From the NCBI RefSeq assembly GCF_000429525.1, contig NZ_AUCA01000015.1:1-64000 (forward strand): a stretch of 64,000 nt of DNA. Direction: 5' to 3'. The notes under the pieces were generated by a model. That model was not told where the DNA came from. It did no database searches and saw only the letters and a program-made list of their open reading frames with translations. Positions 31,151-40,418 of this stretch are shown one piece after another (positions within the stretch are counted from its first letter, which is position 1; every line of letters begins with the position of its first letter). A program made the translations under genes and the position numbers. This DNA comes from Alicyclobacillus contaminans DSM 17975 (GTDB lineage: Bacteria > Bacillota > Bacilli > Alicyclobacillales > Alicyclobacillaceae).

Positions 31151-32680
31151 ATGCAGTTGCAACGGAAAGTACTGTTCGCGACAGGAGATGTGGTGCCAAA
31201 CAATGGGAACGGTTACTATCCTGCCGACATTCGGCGACTGTACAACATTCCGGCAGACCTGGACGGCGCGGGTCAAACGATAGGCATCCTTGAATTTTCT
31301 AATGGCTACAGTCTCCGCGACGCTCATCAATTCTGGTCGCTGCACGGCATCGCGCGCCCGCGACTCACCTTCGTCAGTGTGGATGGCACCCGTAATGACG
31401 GGGGAATCAACCCGGACGACGAAGAAGCCTCTCTGGACTTGCAGTGGGCCGGCGCCGTCGCACCGAAGGCCCACCTCATTGTATACGAGGCGAACGCTGG
31501 ACGTACGTATGACGAGTTCGCCCAGGCGCTCATTCGAACGCTGCGCTACATTCTTCGCGATACGGTTCATCAACCTTCTGTCCTCTCCATATCCTACGGC
31601 GACGCGGAAACAAATTTCGCTCCCCAGTCGCTGACGGAAATTTCCGACCTGGTGGAACAACTGAGCGCGCGGGGCGTCACCGTCTGTATCGCATCCGGGG
31701 ATCAGGGAGCGTACGGGATGCACAACCTCCGCGGCCCCTTGACTCCCCACGCGGACGCACCGGCCACCGTACCCGCCGCGGTGGCCGTGGGCGGCACCTC
31801 CCTGCAGCCCGACGGCACTGAGACCGCGTGGACCTACAACGGTCCGGACAACGGAGGCGCGACGGGCGGCGGGTTCAGCGCGGTCTTTGGGCGCACGCCA
31901 TATCAGGCCGCTCTGCACCTGGTGACACGCGGGATTCCAGATGTCGCTCTGAATGCCGATCCGGCCACCGGCTATCAGATCGTTTTTCATGGGAAACCCG
32001 CAGTGGTAGGGGGGACGTCGGTCGCATGTCCGGTGTTGGCTGCCATCATCGCGCTCGCCAACCAACGGCGGGCCCAGCGTGGCCGGCAGCCTTTGGCCCA
32101 TGTCACAGAGCTTCTGTACCGGTCTCCCGCCTCTGCGGGCTACCGCGACGTGACGGTGGGAAACAATACGTACAATGGGGTTCCTGGCTTCAGCGCCGGC
32201 CCCGGTTGGGATGCCTGCACCGGTTGGGGCAGCGTGGACGCCACCGCATTCATCAACTACTTGGCCGCGGCGGAAGACGTGATGGATCCTTCGGTTGGGA
32301 CTGCAACACCATCATCCGTCACGGCGGCGCATCCGGTGATTCATATCTCTGCCATCATTCGAACCGTCGAACCGGATGAGACCACACACGGTGCATCTCA
32401 TCATCATTTGCTTGTGACTGTGGAGAATGTACTCCAGGCGCGCGGCGTATCGGCGAATGATATTCCCGCCGAGCTGTTTTGCGCCATTCGCTACGGGGAT
32501 TCGCTGGGGCTGCCAAGGCCCATTCCGGATTTGGCGCCGGGCCAGCCGATGGAACTGCAGGGGGAATTCGTGGCGGTCAATCGCATCTACCCGTCGATTG
32601 GCAACCCGGGCGACGCCGTGTTGCATTTCACGCACCATCCTGTGGGATTTGTCATCTATCACGGCGTGCGATACGAATAA
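31151..32680 (+). CDS. S53 (sedolisin/kumamolisin-like) peptidase lacking pro-domain
   Basis: 509-residue serine-carboxyl peptidase. Catalytic residues align with kumamolisin: E92 and D96 (EEASLDLQWAG), oxyanion D184 (ASGDQGA) and S290 (VVGGTSVACP). The Ca site is in the YRDVTVGNN and GPGWDACTGWGS region. Mature-domain strands begin at once (YPADIRRLYNIPADLDGAGQTIGILE). The roughly 190-residue activation pro-domain and any signal peptide are absent. A 120-residue C-terminal extension (about 390-509) is not part of the catalytic fold. AGGAGG is only 2 nt before the ATG; the in-frame TTG at 31157 (8 nt) may be the true start. Probably active inside the cell or dependent on another partner. Confidence 0.88.
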   Translation: MQLQRKVLFATGDVVPNNGNGYYPADIRRLYNIPADLDGAGQTIGILEFSNGYSLRDAHQFWSLHGIARPRLTFVSVDGTRNDGGINPDDEEASLDLQWAGAVAPKAHLIVYEANAGRTYDEFAQALIRTLRYILRDTVHQPSVLSISYGDAETNFAPQSLTEISDLVEQLSARGVTVCIASGDQGAYGMHNLRGPLTPHADAPATVPAAVAVGGTSLQPDGTETAWTYNGPDNGGATGGGFSAVFGRTPYQAALHLVTRGIPDVALNADPATGYQIVFHGKPAVVGGTSVACPVLAAIIALANQRRAQRGRQPLAHVTELLYRSPASAGYRDVTVGNNTYNGVPGFSAGPGWDACTGWGSVDATAFINYLAAAEDVMDPSVGTATPSSVTAAHPVIHISAIIRTVEPDETTHGASHHHLLVTVENVLQARGVSANDIPAELFCAIRYGDSLGLPRPIPDLAPGQPMELQGEFVAVNRIYPSIGNPGDAVLHFTHHPVGFVIYHGVRYE

Positions 32681-32699
32681 ACGGACTTTCAGAACAGCC

Positions 32700-32727
32700 T
32701 GGCACCGCCGCTGCGGCGACGGTGCCA
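32700..32727. terminator. Hairpin between convergent S53 and ABC genes
   Basis: TGGCACCG and CGGTGCCA form an 8-bp stem enclosing an inner CCGC-TG-CGG stem. No T run; it probably acts in both directions. Confidence 0.55.
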
Positions 32728-32733
32728 GTAGCA

Positions 32734-33525
32734 TCACAGAACGTGCACCCACGGTCTACCGCTTTGCCACACCACGTCGACCGTGAGGTCCAGTGCTTCG
32801 GACAGTATGGAAGCGGTGAGCACATCGAACTTTCGCCCCTGCGCCAGGACCCGGCCATCCTTCAGCACTAGCGCGTGCGTGTAGAACGGCAGGACTTCTT
32901 CGGGATGGTGCGTCACGTACAGCAGTGTCGGTGCATCAGGTGCTGCAGCCCGCTGTTCGAGAGCGGACAACAGCCGTTCCCGCGCGCGAATATCCAGGCC
33001 CGTGCACGGTTCGTCGAGCACCAACAGGTCGGGGTGGGCCATCCACGCCCTGGCGAGCAGCACGCGCTGGCGTTCGCCCTGGGACAACGTGTGAAAAGGC
33101 TGCGCCGCTAGTTCTCCTGCTTGAAACGCGTCGAGCATCGCCAGCGCCTCGTTGAGGTCGGCCGCCGACGGCTGCTGCCAGAGTCCGATGGACGCGTATT
33201 TGCCCCCCACAACAATCCGGACGGCCGTTTCACCCGGATGGGACTCCACCAGCGTATCTGCGGTGGCCACGCTGACCCAACCTATGCGTTTTCGCACGTC
33301 CTGAATGTTCGTGTGACCATACCGTTCTCCGAGTACCTGAACCTGCCCGCGGGTCGGCCACAGGTAGCCATTCAGCACATTCAACAGCGTCGACTTGCCG
33401 GCGCCGTTCGCTCCGATGACCGCCCAATGTTGCCCTCGCTCCACCCGCCAGTTGATGTCATTCAGAATCGCTTTTCCATTTCGCTGGACGGTGACCTGAT
33501 TCACATGGATGATGGTGGATTGCAT
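32734..33525 (-). CDS. ABC transporter ATP-binding protein (YlmA-like)
   Basis: 263-residue lone ATPase. Walker A GANGAGKSTLL, Q-loop region VSVATADTLVES, signature LSQGERQRVLLARAW, Walker B LLVLDEPCTGLD and H-loop VTHHPEEV are intact. Sequence flavour (HWAVIGANGAGKSTLLNVLNGYLWPTRGQV) is that of the ModF/YlmA group, which has no known permease partner and lacks a clear transport role. Start at ATG 33525 with GGGGATAGG about 7 nt upstream; the frame is open to 33576. No permease is adjacent. Confidence 0.87.
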   Translation of the reverse strand: MQSTIIHVNQVTVQRNGKAILNDINWRVERGQHWAVIGANGAGKSTLLNVLNGYLWPTRGQVQVLGERYGHTNIQDVRKRIGWVSVATADTLVESHPGETAVRIVVGGKYASIGLWQQPSAADLNEALAMLDAFQAGELAAQPFHTLSQGERQRVLLARAWMAHPDLLVLDEPCTGLDIRARERLLSALEQRAAAPDAPTLLYVTHHPEEVLPFYTHALVLKDGRVLAQGRKFDVLTASILSEALDLTVDVVWQSGRPWVHVL

Positions 33526-33640
33526 GGCAGAACCTATCCCCTTCCTCGTCCCGCACGGGCGGCGTCGCATTGCCACTCATTGTAGCGAACAATGGACGCC
33601 TGGGGAACCCGCCACGTGCGGATGGGACGGCGAGAAAGCG

Positions 33641-35014
33641 CTAGCCGCGCGACCACAGTTGCTCAATCTGCTCCAGTGTCTTCTCCTTGGTCTCCGGAAC
33701 GACGCCTATTGTGAACAGGAATGTAAGGACCGACATCACCGCAAACACCCAGAATGTGAGCGCTGCACCAATGCCCGTGAGCAGGACCGGGAACGTCTGG
33801 GATACCAGGTAGTCCGCCGCCCAGAGCGCGAGAGACGCGATGGCCGTGGCGCGGCCGCGGATGTGCGTCGGGAAAATCTCGGAAATGACGACCCAGACAA
33901 CGGGCCCGAGAGACATGGCGAACGATGCCACGAACAGCAGAATGAAGATGAGCACCAGGTAGCCTTGAATGTGCCCTGTGTGGAACGCGAATCCGACCAC
34001 AATCAGGCAGATGGTCATACAGCCGGATCCGACCAACAACAGTACTTTACGGCCGACCCGGTCAATCAGCCACAGCGCCACCAGCGTGAACAACAGATTG
34101 ACTGCGCCGACCAGAATCGTTTGAATCAGCGACGCGTTCTGTCCCGCGCCGGTCTGCTTAAAAATTTCAGGCGCGTAGTACATGACGGCGTTGATGCCTG
34201 TGACCTGTTGGAAGATGGAGAGGATCACGCCAACCCATAGCGCCCTGCGGAATCCGGGACGGAACAGCTGACGCAAACGCCCCGTTTCGGTGGCGATGGC
34301 CTGTTTGATGTCATCCAGCTCGCGCTTGGCCTGGGTGGATCCGTTGACGCGCAGAAGAATATAGAATGCCTGCGACTCATGGCCTTGTTTCAGCAGCCAG
34401 CGCGGGCTTTCCGGGACGAAGGCGAGCAACACCAAGAACACGATGCCCGGTACCAGTCCCAATCCGAACATCCAACGCCAGCCGGTGTGAATATCCCATT
34501 CGGTGCCTCCGAGACTGGCTACGCCGGCGTCCACAAAGTAAATGGCGGAAATGCCGATGACCACAGCCAATTGGTACAGGGATACCAGTCTGCCGCGGTG
34601 TCGGAACGGCGCAATTTCAGAAATGTACAATGGCGACAGCGTCGATGCGATGCCCACGCCAATGCCGCCCACAATGCGCGCAATGGTGAACCAGGTCACG
34701 CTGCCCGCTGTGGCGGACGCAATCGCTCCCAATGAAAAGAGGATGGCGGACAGCATCAAAATGCGTTTGCGGCCGAACCGGTCGCTGAGAAATCCTGAAC
34801 ACGCTGCGCCGATGATGGCGCCGACGATGAGGCTGGAGACCGTCCAGCCCTGCATGAACGGTGTCAGGTGAAACAGTTGCTGCATGAACCCGATGGCGCC
34901 GGAGATGACCGCTGTATCGTAGCCGAACAGCAGTCCCCCCACCGCCGCCACCAGGGAGGTGAGGACGACAAACCCTACGTCCACGCGGTCCGAGCTGTGC
35001 ACAGTCTTTGCCAA
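33641..35014 (-). CDS. Sugar porter family MFS transporter
   Basis: 457-residue, 12-TM proton symporter or facilitator for sugars. Diagnostic motifs: GFLSDRFGRKRIL (loop 2-3), PESPRWLLKQG (after TM6), QQVTGINAVMYYAPEIF (TM7, sugar-binding QQ..N), IDRVGRKVLLL, RGRATAIASLALWAADYLVSQTFP and the C-terminal VPETKEKTLEQIEQLW. These match the XylE/AraE/GLUT type. The long frame to 35185 is not needed: AAAGGAGAG lies 8 nt before the TTG at 35014, where the protein proper starts. Substrate (glucose, xylose, arabinose or inositol) cannot be told. Upstream lies the thioesterase gene with a hairpin between. Confidence 0.92.
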   Translation of the reverse strand: MAKTVHSSDRVDVGFVVLTSLVAAVGGLLFGYDTAVISGAIGFMQQLFHLTPFMQGWTVSSLIVGAIIGAACSGFLSDRFGRKRILMLSAILFSLGAIASATAGSVTWFTIARIVGGIGVGIASTLSPLYISEIAPFRHRGRLVSLYQLAVVIGISAIYFVDAGVASLGGTEWDIHTGWRWMFGLGLVPGIVFLVLLAFVPESPRWLLKQGHESQAFYILLRVNGSTQAKRELDDIKQAIATETGRLRQLFRPGFRRALWVGVILSIFQQVTGINAVMYYAPEIFKQTGAGQNASLIQTILVGAVNLLFTLVALWLIDRVGRKVLLLVGSGCMTICLIVVGFAFHTGHIQGYLVLIFILLFVASFAMSLGPVVWVVISEIFPTHIRGRATAIASLALWAADYLVSQTFPVLLTGIGAALTFWVFAVMSVLTFLFTIGVVPETKEKTLEQIEQLWSRG

Positions 35015-35160
35015 GTCTGATTCTCTCCTTTGATTGTCTTGAAGGGTGACGCATCCACCGCGAGAAGCGGCTGGCCGGTTGCTGCAGGTTCGTGTACGCA
35101 GGTTCGCCGTTCCCGTTTGTCTCTTCGAGTCACTGCGCCTCCTGCGGTGCGGGAAAGCGC

Positions 35161-35192
35161 GACCAGCGTGTCCGGCAGCGGACACGCTGGTC
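35161..35192. terminator. Hairpin downstream of the thioesterase gene
   Basis: GACCAGCGTGTCC and GGACACGCTGGTC form a 13-bp perfect stem with a six-base loop, 14 bp past the thioesterase stop on the minus strand. No clear T tract. Confidence 0.65.
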
Positions 35193-35206
35193 AGATGGCA
35201 TCGCGC

Positions 35207-35731
35207 TCAGATCATGGTCTCGTCCCAGAACTTGTCCACTTTCAGATGGGCGGCCAACGCTTGGCTTTCCGCGCGGTGCCGCTTGCGCAGTTCAGCGCGG
35301 ACCGGCGCGGTTTCATACAGTTTCTTCTCTTCATCCGTTTCCGGGATGACCTTGGGGACGGGGGTGGGTTTCCCCTCATCGTCCAGGGCCACAAATGTCA
35401 AGAATGCGGTGGCGGCGATGCGCCGTTCACCGGTTTTCAGATTCTCGGCAACCACCTTTACAAACACTTCCATCGAACTTCTTCCGGTCCATGTCACATA
35501 GGACGACAGACACACCGAGTCCGACTTGCCAATGGGTGTGAGAAAGTCCACGGAATCGGTGGACGCCGTGACCACCTCGGTTCTGGCGTGCCGGGAAGCA
35601 GAGATGGAGGCGATGTCGTCGATGTATGCCATCAATTTACCGCCGAAGAGGGTGTCGTGATCATTGAAATCCGATGGGAATACCCGACTGATTTTCACAC
35701 ATCGGGATTCCTTGCACTTTTTCGCTTCCAA
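35207..35731 (-). CDS. Acyl-CoA thioesterase (hotdog fold, YkhA/BFIT type)
   Basis: 174 residues, hydrolyses acyl-CoA to free acid and CoA. The hotdog signature FPSDFNDHDTLFGGKLMAYIDDIASISASRH carries the Asn and Asp catalytic positions. The rest (VDFLTPIGKSDSVCLSSYVTWTGRSSMEVFV, ATAFLTFVALDDEGKP) matches the cytosolic acyl-CoA hydrolase group. AAGGAGGTGA lies 7 nt before the TTG at 35731; the frame is open to 35869 without a better start. Divergent from the bmrC-like gene. Confidence 0.9.
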   Translation of the reverse strand: MEAKKCKESRCVKISRVFPSDFNDHDTLFGGKLMAYIDDIASISASRHARTEVVTASTDSVDFLTPIGKSDSVCLSSYVTWTGRSSMEVFVKVVAENLKTGERRIAATAFLTFVALDDEGKPTPVPKVIPETDEEKKLYETAPVRAELRKRHRAESQALAAHLKVDKFWDETMI

Positions 35732-35897
35732 GGCAGGTTCACCTCCTTCTGTCGGCCGTGTTGATAACCTGGACATGGGTCCGTGTGAACTGGTATGACA
35801 GACCACGCCATAGCCATTATACCTGGGACCTTCACGGCATCCAAAATCTGCGCATGCGGGTTCTTTCACACGCTCCCGATGCGCTTTGTTGTGCGAA

Positions 35898-35926
35898 TTG
35901 ACAGTCTTCCTGGGCAGTGCTACAGT
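35898..35926 (+). promoter_or_regulatory. Promoter of the BmrC/BmrD-like operon
   Basis: TTGACA (35898-35903), 17 bp, TACAGT (35921-35926). The start site near 35933 leaves a leader of under 20 nt, too short for a bmrB-type leader peptide attenuator. The rest of the divergent gap shows nothing else. Confidence 0.8.
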
Positions 35927-35949
35927 GGTGAATCCGGAGGTTGACTGGC

Positions 35950-37740
35950 ATGTTCAGCGTATTGGGCAAGCTGCTCTGGTTTTTTCGCCAACATTCGCGG
36001 CGATACTCGATTGCCCTCGGTTTGCTGTTCATTTTGAATTTCGTGGAAGTCGCGCCCCCAAAATTGGTGGGGAACGTAATCGATGCGATGAATCAGGGGA
36101 CCCTGACCCCTTCCAAACTGTTTGTGATGCTGGCCCTTTACGCGTTGTTGGCAGCAGCTTCCTACAGCATGGGATTCACCTGGCAGTATCAGTTGTACGG
36201 AGGCAGCTATCTGCTTCAACGCACGTTTCGATTGCGCCTCGTTCAACATTTTTTGCGCATGACGGCCCCGTTTTTTGAGTGCCACCGCTCCGGCGACCTG
36301 ATGGCGCTGGCCACCAACGATGTGACAGCAGTTTCGCAAACTGTCGGTTTTGGCATGATGACGCTCGTCGACGCCACCACCTATTCCGCCACCATCCTCC
36401 TGACCATGGGCATGTTGATCAGTTGGAAGCTCACCTTGCTTTCCCTATTGCCCATGCCGGTCATTGCGGTTGCGGTAACAAAGTACGGTTCGATGGTGCA
36501 CCGCCGTTTCACGCTGGCCCAGGACGCGTTCGGCAGCATGAACAACGGCGTGCTGGAGACCATCTCGGGGATTCGCGTGCTGCGCGCTTACGTACAGGAA
36601 CGCCGAGCGTTCGCCCACTTTCAGGAAATCGCGGACGATGTGTACCAAAAGAATGTGGCGGTCGCAAAAATCGATGCAATGTTCGAACCCACCATCAAGC
36701 TGTTGGTCGGCATCAGCTATTTGATTGGACTCGGATACGGCACGGACATGGTTTTTCACAGTCAATTGACGCTCGGTGAATTGACGGCGTTCAACGTGTA
36801 TCTCGGGATGCTCATCTGGCCCATGCTGGCGATTGGCGAACTGATGAACACGATGCAGCGCGGCAATGCGTCTCTGGACCGGATTGAGCAGACCTTGGCG
36901 TACCCGCCCGATGTGACAGAGGCACCGACCCCGGTGTCCGTGTCCGCGCCGGATTCGATAGTTTTTCGCCACGTCACCTTCCGATACCCGTTGGCCGCCC
37001 ACGACAGCCTGCGGGACGTGTCCGTGCATCTCCGGCGCGGTCAGACCCTCGGCGTGGTGGGCCGGACCGGCAGTGGCAAGTCGACGCTGCTCAAGCAGTT
37101 GTTGCGGGAATATCCGTTGGGGGATGGCGAGATCTTGTTGGGCGGCGTGCCCATTGAGCAGATTCCCCTGGACCAATTGCGGAACTGGTTGGGGTATGTT
37201 CCGCAGGAAGCGATGTTGTTCTCGCGAACGGTCGCCGACAATGTCCGTTTTGCCGCACCAAACGCACCGCTCAAGGACGTGCTGGCGGCGCTCTGGATGG
37301 CCGGATTTCGCGAGGATTTGGCGATGCTGCCGAACGGCGTGGACACGCTGGTCGGTGAGCGTGGTGTGTCTTTGTCCGGCGGACAAAAACAGCGCATCGC
37401 GCTCGCCCGGGCTCTCATCAAGGATCCGGAAATCCTCATTCTGGACGACGCCTTGTCCGCGGTGGACGCGCGCACGGAGGCACATATTTTGATGCAACTT
37501 CGCGCCTGTCGCAAAGGCCGAACCACCCTCATCGCGTCCCATCGCCTGTCGGCCGTGGAGCACGCGGATTGGATCATCGTGTTGGACGATGGCCGGGTGG
37601 TGGAAGAAGGGCCCCACGTTCACTTGGTCGGCGCGGGCGGCTGGTATCAGGCGCAGTACGAACGGCAGCAGGTGGAGCAAGCCATGGCGTCCGATTTGGA
37701 ATCAGGGGATGTTGAGCGAGAAGGCGGGGATGGCGAATGA
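35950..37740 (+). CDS. bmrC: Heterodimeric ABC multidrug exporter subunit, BmrC-like
   Basis: 596-residue half-transporter: six TM helices (1-310), then a nucleotide-binding domain. Walker A is GRTGSGKST, the Q loop VPQEAMLFS, signature LSGGQKQRIALARAL. Walker B is ILILDDALSAVDA, with Asp in place of the catalytic Glu, as in B. subtilis BmrC, so this contributes the degenerate ATP site. GGAGG lies 9 nt before the ATG at 35950; a TTG at 35941 is too close. The stop overlaps the start of the partner gene (ATGA). Length near B. subtilis YheI/BmrC (585). Confidence 0.9.
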   Translation: MFSVLGKLLWFFRQHSRRYSIALGLLFILNFVEVAPPKLVGNVIDAMNQGTLTPSKLFVMLALYALLAAASYSMGFTWQYQLYGGSYLLQRTFRLRLVQHFLRMTAPFFECHRSGDLMALATNDVTAVSQTVGFGMMTLVDATTYSATILLTMGMLISWKLTLLSLLPMPVIAVAVTKYGSMVHRRFTLAQDAFGSMNNGVLETISGIRVLRAYVQERRAFAHFQEIADDVYQKNVAVAKIDAMFEPTIKLLVGISYLIGLGYGTDMVFHSQLTLGELTAFNVYLGMLIWPMLAIGELMNTMQRGNASLDRIEQTLAYPPDVTEAPTPVSVSAPDSIVFRHVTFRYPLAAHDSLRDVSVHLRRGQTLGVVGRTGSGKSTLLKQLLREYPLGDGEILLGGVPIEQIPLDQLRNWLGYVPQEAMLFSRTVADNVRFAAPNAPLKDVLAALWMAGFREDLAMLPNGVDTLVGERGVSLSGGQKQRIALARALIKDPEILILDDALSAVDARTEAHILMQLRACRKGRTTLIASHRLSAVEHADWIIVLDDGRVVEEGPHVHLVGAGGWYQAQYERQQVEQAMASDLESGDVEREGGDGE

Positions 37741-39776
37741 CGGTGGGCCGGCGCTTGTTCAAGTACGCGTGGCTGTACAAAGGGGCGTTGTTGGGCGCGC
37801 TGCTCATGCTCGTGGTTGCTGTGGGATCTGAGTTGTGCGGTCCTTTCATCGCCAAGACCATGATTGACCGGCACATTCTTGGCATTGAACAGCCATGGTA
37901 CCGGACCACCGCCGAGACTCAGGGGGCGGTGCTTTACCACGGGCAGTTTTACGTTCGAGCGGATCGGTTGCAGCCGGGGCAGGCGCACGGTCCAGAGGTC
38001 CACATTCTGCAGGTCGGCCGCTCGTTTTACTTCATCCCATCCGCGCTTCCGTTTGACGGCGTGCGCGTGCTGAACGGGACACAGTTGACCATCACCCACG
38101 GCTCACAGCATGTGACGGTGCAGGCGGTGCCATTGACGCGCGGCGAACTCCTGGCCTTTTATCGGCCGGATGTGCCGGCGCTCTGGCAACTGGCGGGACT
38201 GTACCTCGCCCTGCTGGCGATTTCATCTTTATTCACGTATGGACAGCAATGGCTGTTTCAGGTCGCAGCAAACCGAATCTTACAGCGCATGCGTCTCGAC
38301 GTTTTTGCCCACATTCAATGCGTTCCCATCGCTTACTTTGACCGGACACCCGCAGGCAAAGTGGTGTCGCGAATCACGAATGACACCGAAACCATCCGGG
38401 ATTTGTTCGTGACGGTGCTGGCCAACATCTGCTCCAGCGTCATCTATATGGCGGGGATCTACTTCGCATTGTTCCTGCTGGATGCGGTGATGGCGTGCAT
38501 CTGCCTGTTGCTCGTGCCGTTGCTGATGCTCTGGATTTGGGCCTATCGGCGCTACGCGGTGCGCGTCAATCAACGCATCCGCGCCCTCGTGGCCGATATC
38601 AACGCGATGATTCACGAAATGGTTCAAGGCATGCCGGTCATCCACGCGTTCCACCGCGAGGAGGCGGTGCGCGCGGAGTTTGAATCGCTGAACGACCGGC
38701 AGTTCCTGGAACAGAATCGGCTGCTGCGGGTCAATTCCGCCACCGGTTTCAACCTGGCCGGCGCGTTGCGCAACGTCTTCTTCCTCGCGTTGCTGTCGTA
38801 CTTCGGCTGGCGGTCGCTGCACCTTTCCACCGTCATCTCGTTCGGCGCCCTGTACGCATTCATCGATTGTCTGACGCGGCTGTTTCAACCCGTGGTTCAG
38901 GTTGTGAATCAGCTGGCGAACCTGGAGCAGTCCCGCGTTTCCGCCGAACGCGTCTTTGAACTGTTGGATGAGCCCGGAGAACCCCTGGTGGACGCCGACG
39001 CAGTGCCCCGTTTCCGCGGAGATATCGAGTTTGACCAGGTGCACTTCTCCTATGACGGAAAGCACGAAGTTCTCAAGGGGATCTCATTCACAGCGCGACA
39101 GGGTCAGACGGTGGCCATCGTGGGTCACACCGGATCGGGCAAGAGTTCCATCATGAACCTGCTGTTTCGCTTTTACAATCCGCAATCCGGGACCATCCGG
39201 TTGGACGGCGTGGACATCACCACCCTGCCGCGTCAACAGGTCCGCCGCAACCTGGGCATTGTCCTGCAGGATCCATTTCTGTTCACCGGCACCGTCGCCG
39301 ACAACGTGAGCCTCGGCGATCCGCGGATCACCCGGGAACGGGTGCAATGGGCGCTGGCCGAGTTGGGGGCGGATCAGGTGCTGGCACACCTGCCGGGCGG
39401 CTTGGATGCACCCGTGCTCGAGCAGGGCAGAACGCTGTCGGCGGGGCAGCGGCAGCTGATCTCCTTCGCCCGGGCGCTGGCGTTTGACCCAGCCGTCCTG
39501 GTCTTGGATGAAGCGACGTCCAGCATCGACACCGAAACGGAGGCCGCCATTCAAGCTGCGCTCGATGTGCTGAAGCGGGGGAGAACCACGCTCATCATCG
39601 CGCATCGACTGTCCACCATTCGCCACGCGGATGTCATTCTGGTGTTAGACCGGGGCGTGATTGTGGAACGGGGCAGCCATGAAGAGCTGATGGCGCGGCG
39701 GGGGCGGTACTACCAGATGTATCAATTGCAGCATAGTTTGCTGCCGGAAACCAGCGCATCCTCTCACCGCGCATAA
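37737..39776 (+). CDS. bmrD: Heterodimeric ABC multidrug exporter subunit, BmrD-like
   Basis: 679-residue half-transporter (BmrD/YheH is 673). TM1 is followed by an extracellular insert of about 110 residues (about 45-150), a BmrD hallmark, then TM2-6. The nucleotide-binding domain has Walker A GHTGSGKSS, the Q loop VLQDPFLFTG and Walker B VLVLDEATSSIDTETE with the catalytic Glu. Its signature is LSAGQRQLISFARAL, Ala replacing the first Gly of LSGGQ. So this subunit supplies the active Glu while BmrC supplies the intact signature. Translationally coupled to the upstream gene. Confidence 0.92.
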   Translation: MTVGRRLFKYAWLYKGALLGALLMLVVAVGSELCGPFIAKTMIDRHILGIEQPWYRTTAETQGAVLYHGQFYVRADRLQPGQAHGPEVHILQVGRSFYFIPSALPFDGVRVLNGTQLTITHGSQHVTVQAVPLTRGELLAFYRPDVPALWQLAGLYLALLAISSLFTYGQQWLFQVAANRILQRMRLDVFAHIQCVPIAYFDRTPAGKVVSRITNDTETIRDLFVTVLANICSSVIYMAGIYFALFLLDAVMACICLLLVPLLMLWIWAYRRYAVRVNQRIRALVADINAMIHEMVQGMPVIHAFHREEAVRAEFESLNDRQFLEQNRLLRVNSATGFNLAGALRNVFFLALLSYFGWRSLHLSTVISFGALYAFIDCLTRLFQPVVQVVNQLANLEQSRVSAERVFELLDEPGEPLVDADAVPRFRGDIEFDQVHFSYDGKHEVLKGISFTARQGQTVAIVGHTGSGKSSIMNLLFRFYNPQSGTIRLDGVDITTLPRQQVRRNLGIVLQDPFLFTGTVADNVSLGDPRITRERVQWALAELGADQVLAHLPGGLDAPVLEQGRTLSAGQRQLISFARALAFDPAVLVLDEATSSIDTETEAAIQAALDVLKRGRTTLIIAHRLSTIRHADVILVLDRGVIVERGSHEELMARRGRYYQMYQLQHSLLPETSASSHRA

Positions 39777-39828
39777 ATCCGCGTCCGGACTCTTAAGCTA
39801 TGGGGAGCACCGCGAGGGGGGAAGGGTC

Positions 39829-40365
39829 GTGGATTGGTTCAACAAACTGCAGGCGTATTTTCCCGAACATGAAATGAAAGACGAAGGACAGATGCGCGAG
39901 TTGCTCTCGCACCACAGTGCGTACCGCAAGTGGGAGACTGACCAATTCGTGGTCACCTACGCCGAATTTCCTGACTTTCTGTTCATCGATTATCTGCTCG
40001 TCTATCCGGGGACGCGGGGACACGGTGTGGGGAGCCAGATACTGAATCGGTTCAAGCAAAAGGGAAAGACCATCGTACTTGAAGTGGAGCCGGCAGATGC
40101 GGAGGATAAAGACACCCTGCGGCGCGTCCGATTCTATGAGCGTAACGGCTTTCATCGGGCCAATCATATTGAGTACACGCGATCTGACGACGACGGCACT
40201 TCGTTTACCATGGACGTCTACTACTGGTCGCCGAACGAAGTCTCAGAACGCACCATCTTGCGACATATGTCCACGGTCTGTCGGGAGATTCACAATTTCC
40301 GGGCGCTCAAGTACTACGGCCGGGTGGTGGCCGATCCGGAAGAAGTGCTGAACTGGGTGCAATAA
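39829..40365 (+). CDS. GNAT-family acetyltransferase, YjbC-like
   Basis: 178 residues. DWFNKLQAYFPEHEMK and LLSHHSAYRKWETDQFVV open like B. subtilis YjbC, a stress-linked GNAT protein next to spx. Motif A is DYLLVYPGTRGHGVGSQILNRF with the acetyl-CoA loop RGHGVG; LEVEPADAEDKDTLRRVRFYERNGF is the distal motif; MDVYYWSPNEVSERTIL is typical for the subgroup. GAGGGGGGAAGGG lies upstream of the GTG at 39829. It follows bmrD by 52 nt and may be in its transcript. Substrate unknown. Confidence 0.87.
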   Translation: MDWFNKLQAYFPEHEMKDEGQMRELLSHHSAYRKWETDQFVVTYAEFPDFLFIDYLLVYPGTRGHGVGSQILNRFKQKGKTIVLEVEPADAEDKDTLRRVRFYERNGFHRANHIEYTRSDDDGTSFTMDVYYWSPNEVSERTILRHMSTVCREIHNFRALKYYGRVVADPEEVLNWVQ

Positions 40366-40382
40366 CAAAGCGGCAGGTGGAA

Positions 40383-40403
40383 CGGCGAACGGTCCGTTCG
40401 CCG
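40383..40403. terminator. Short hairpin between yjbC-like and DUF4395 genes
   Basis: CGGCGAAC and GTTCGCCG pair over 8 bp with a five-base loop between convergent genes; no T tract. Confidence 0.45.
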
Positions 40404-40418
40404 CTCCCCGCATGGGGT

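Noticed and set aside
30910-31293. 127-codon ORF between the repeat protein and the S53 gene, considered as a lost pro-domain
   Set aside because: Translation shows no pro-kumamolisin pattern and overlaps the S53 start in another frame; it also contains the terminator hairpin.
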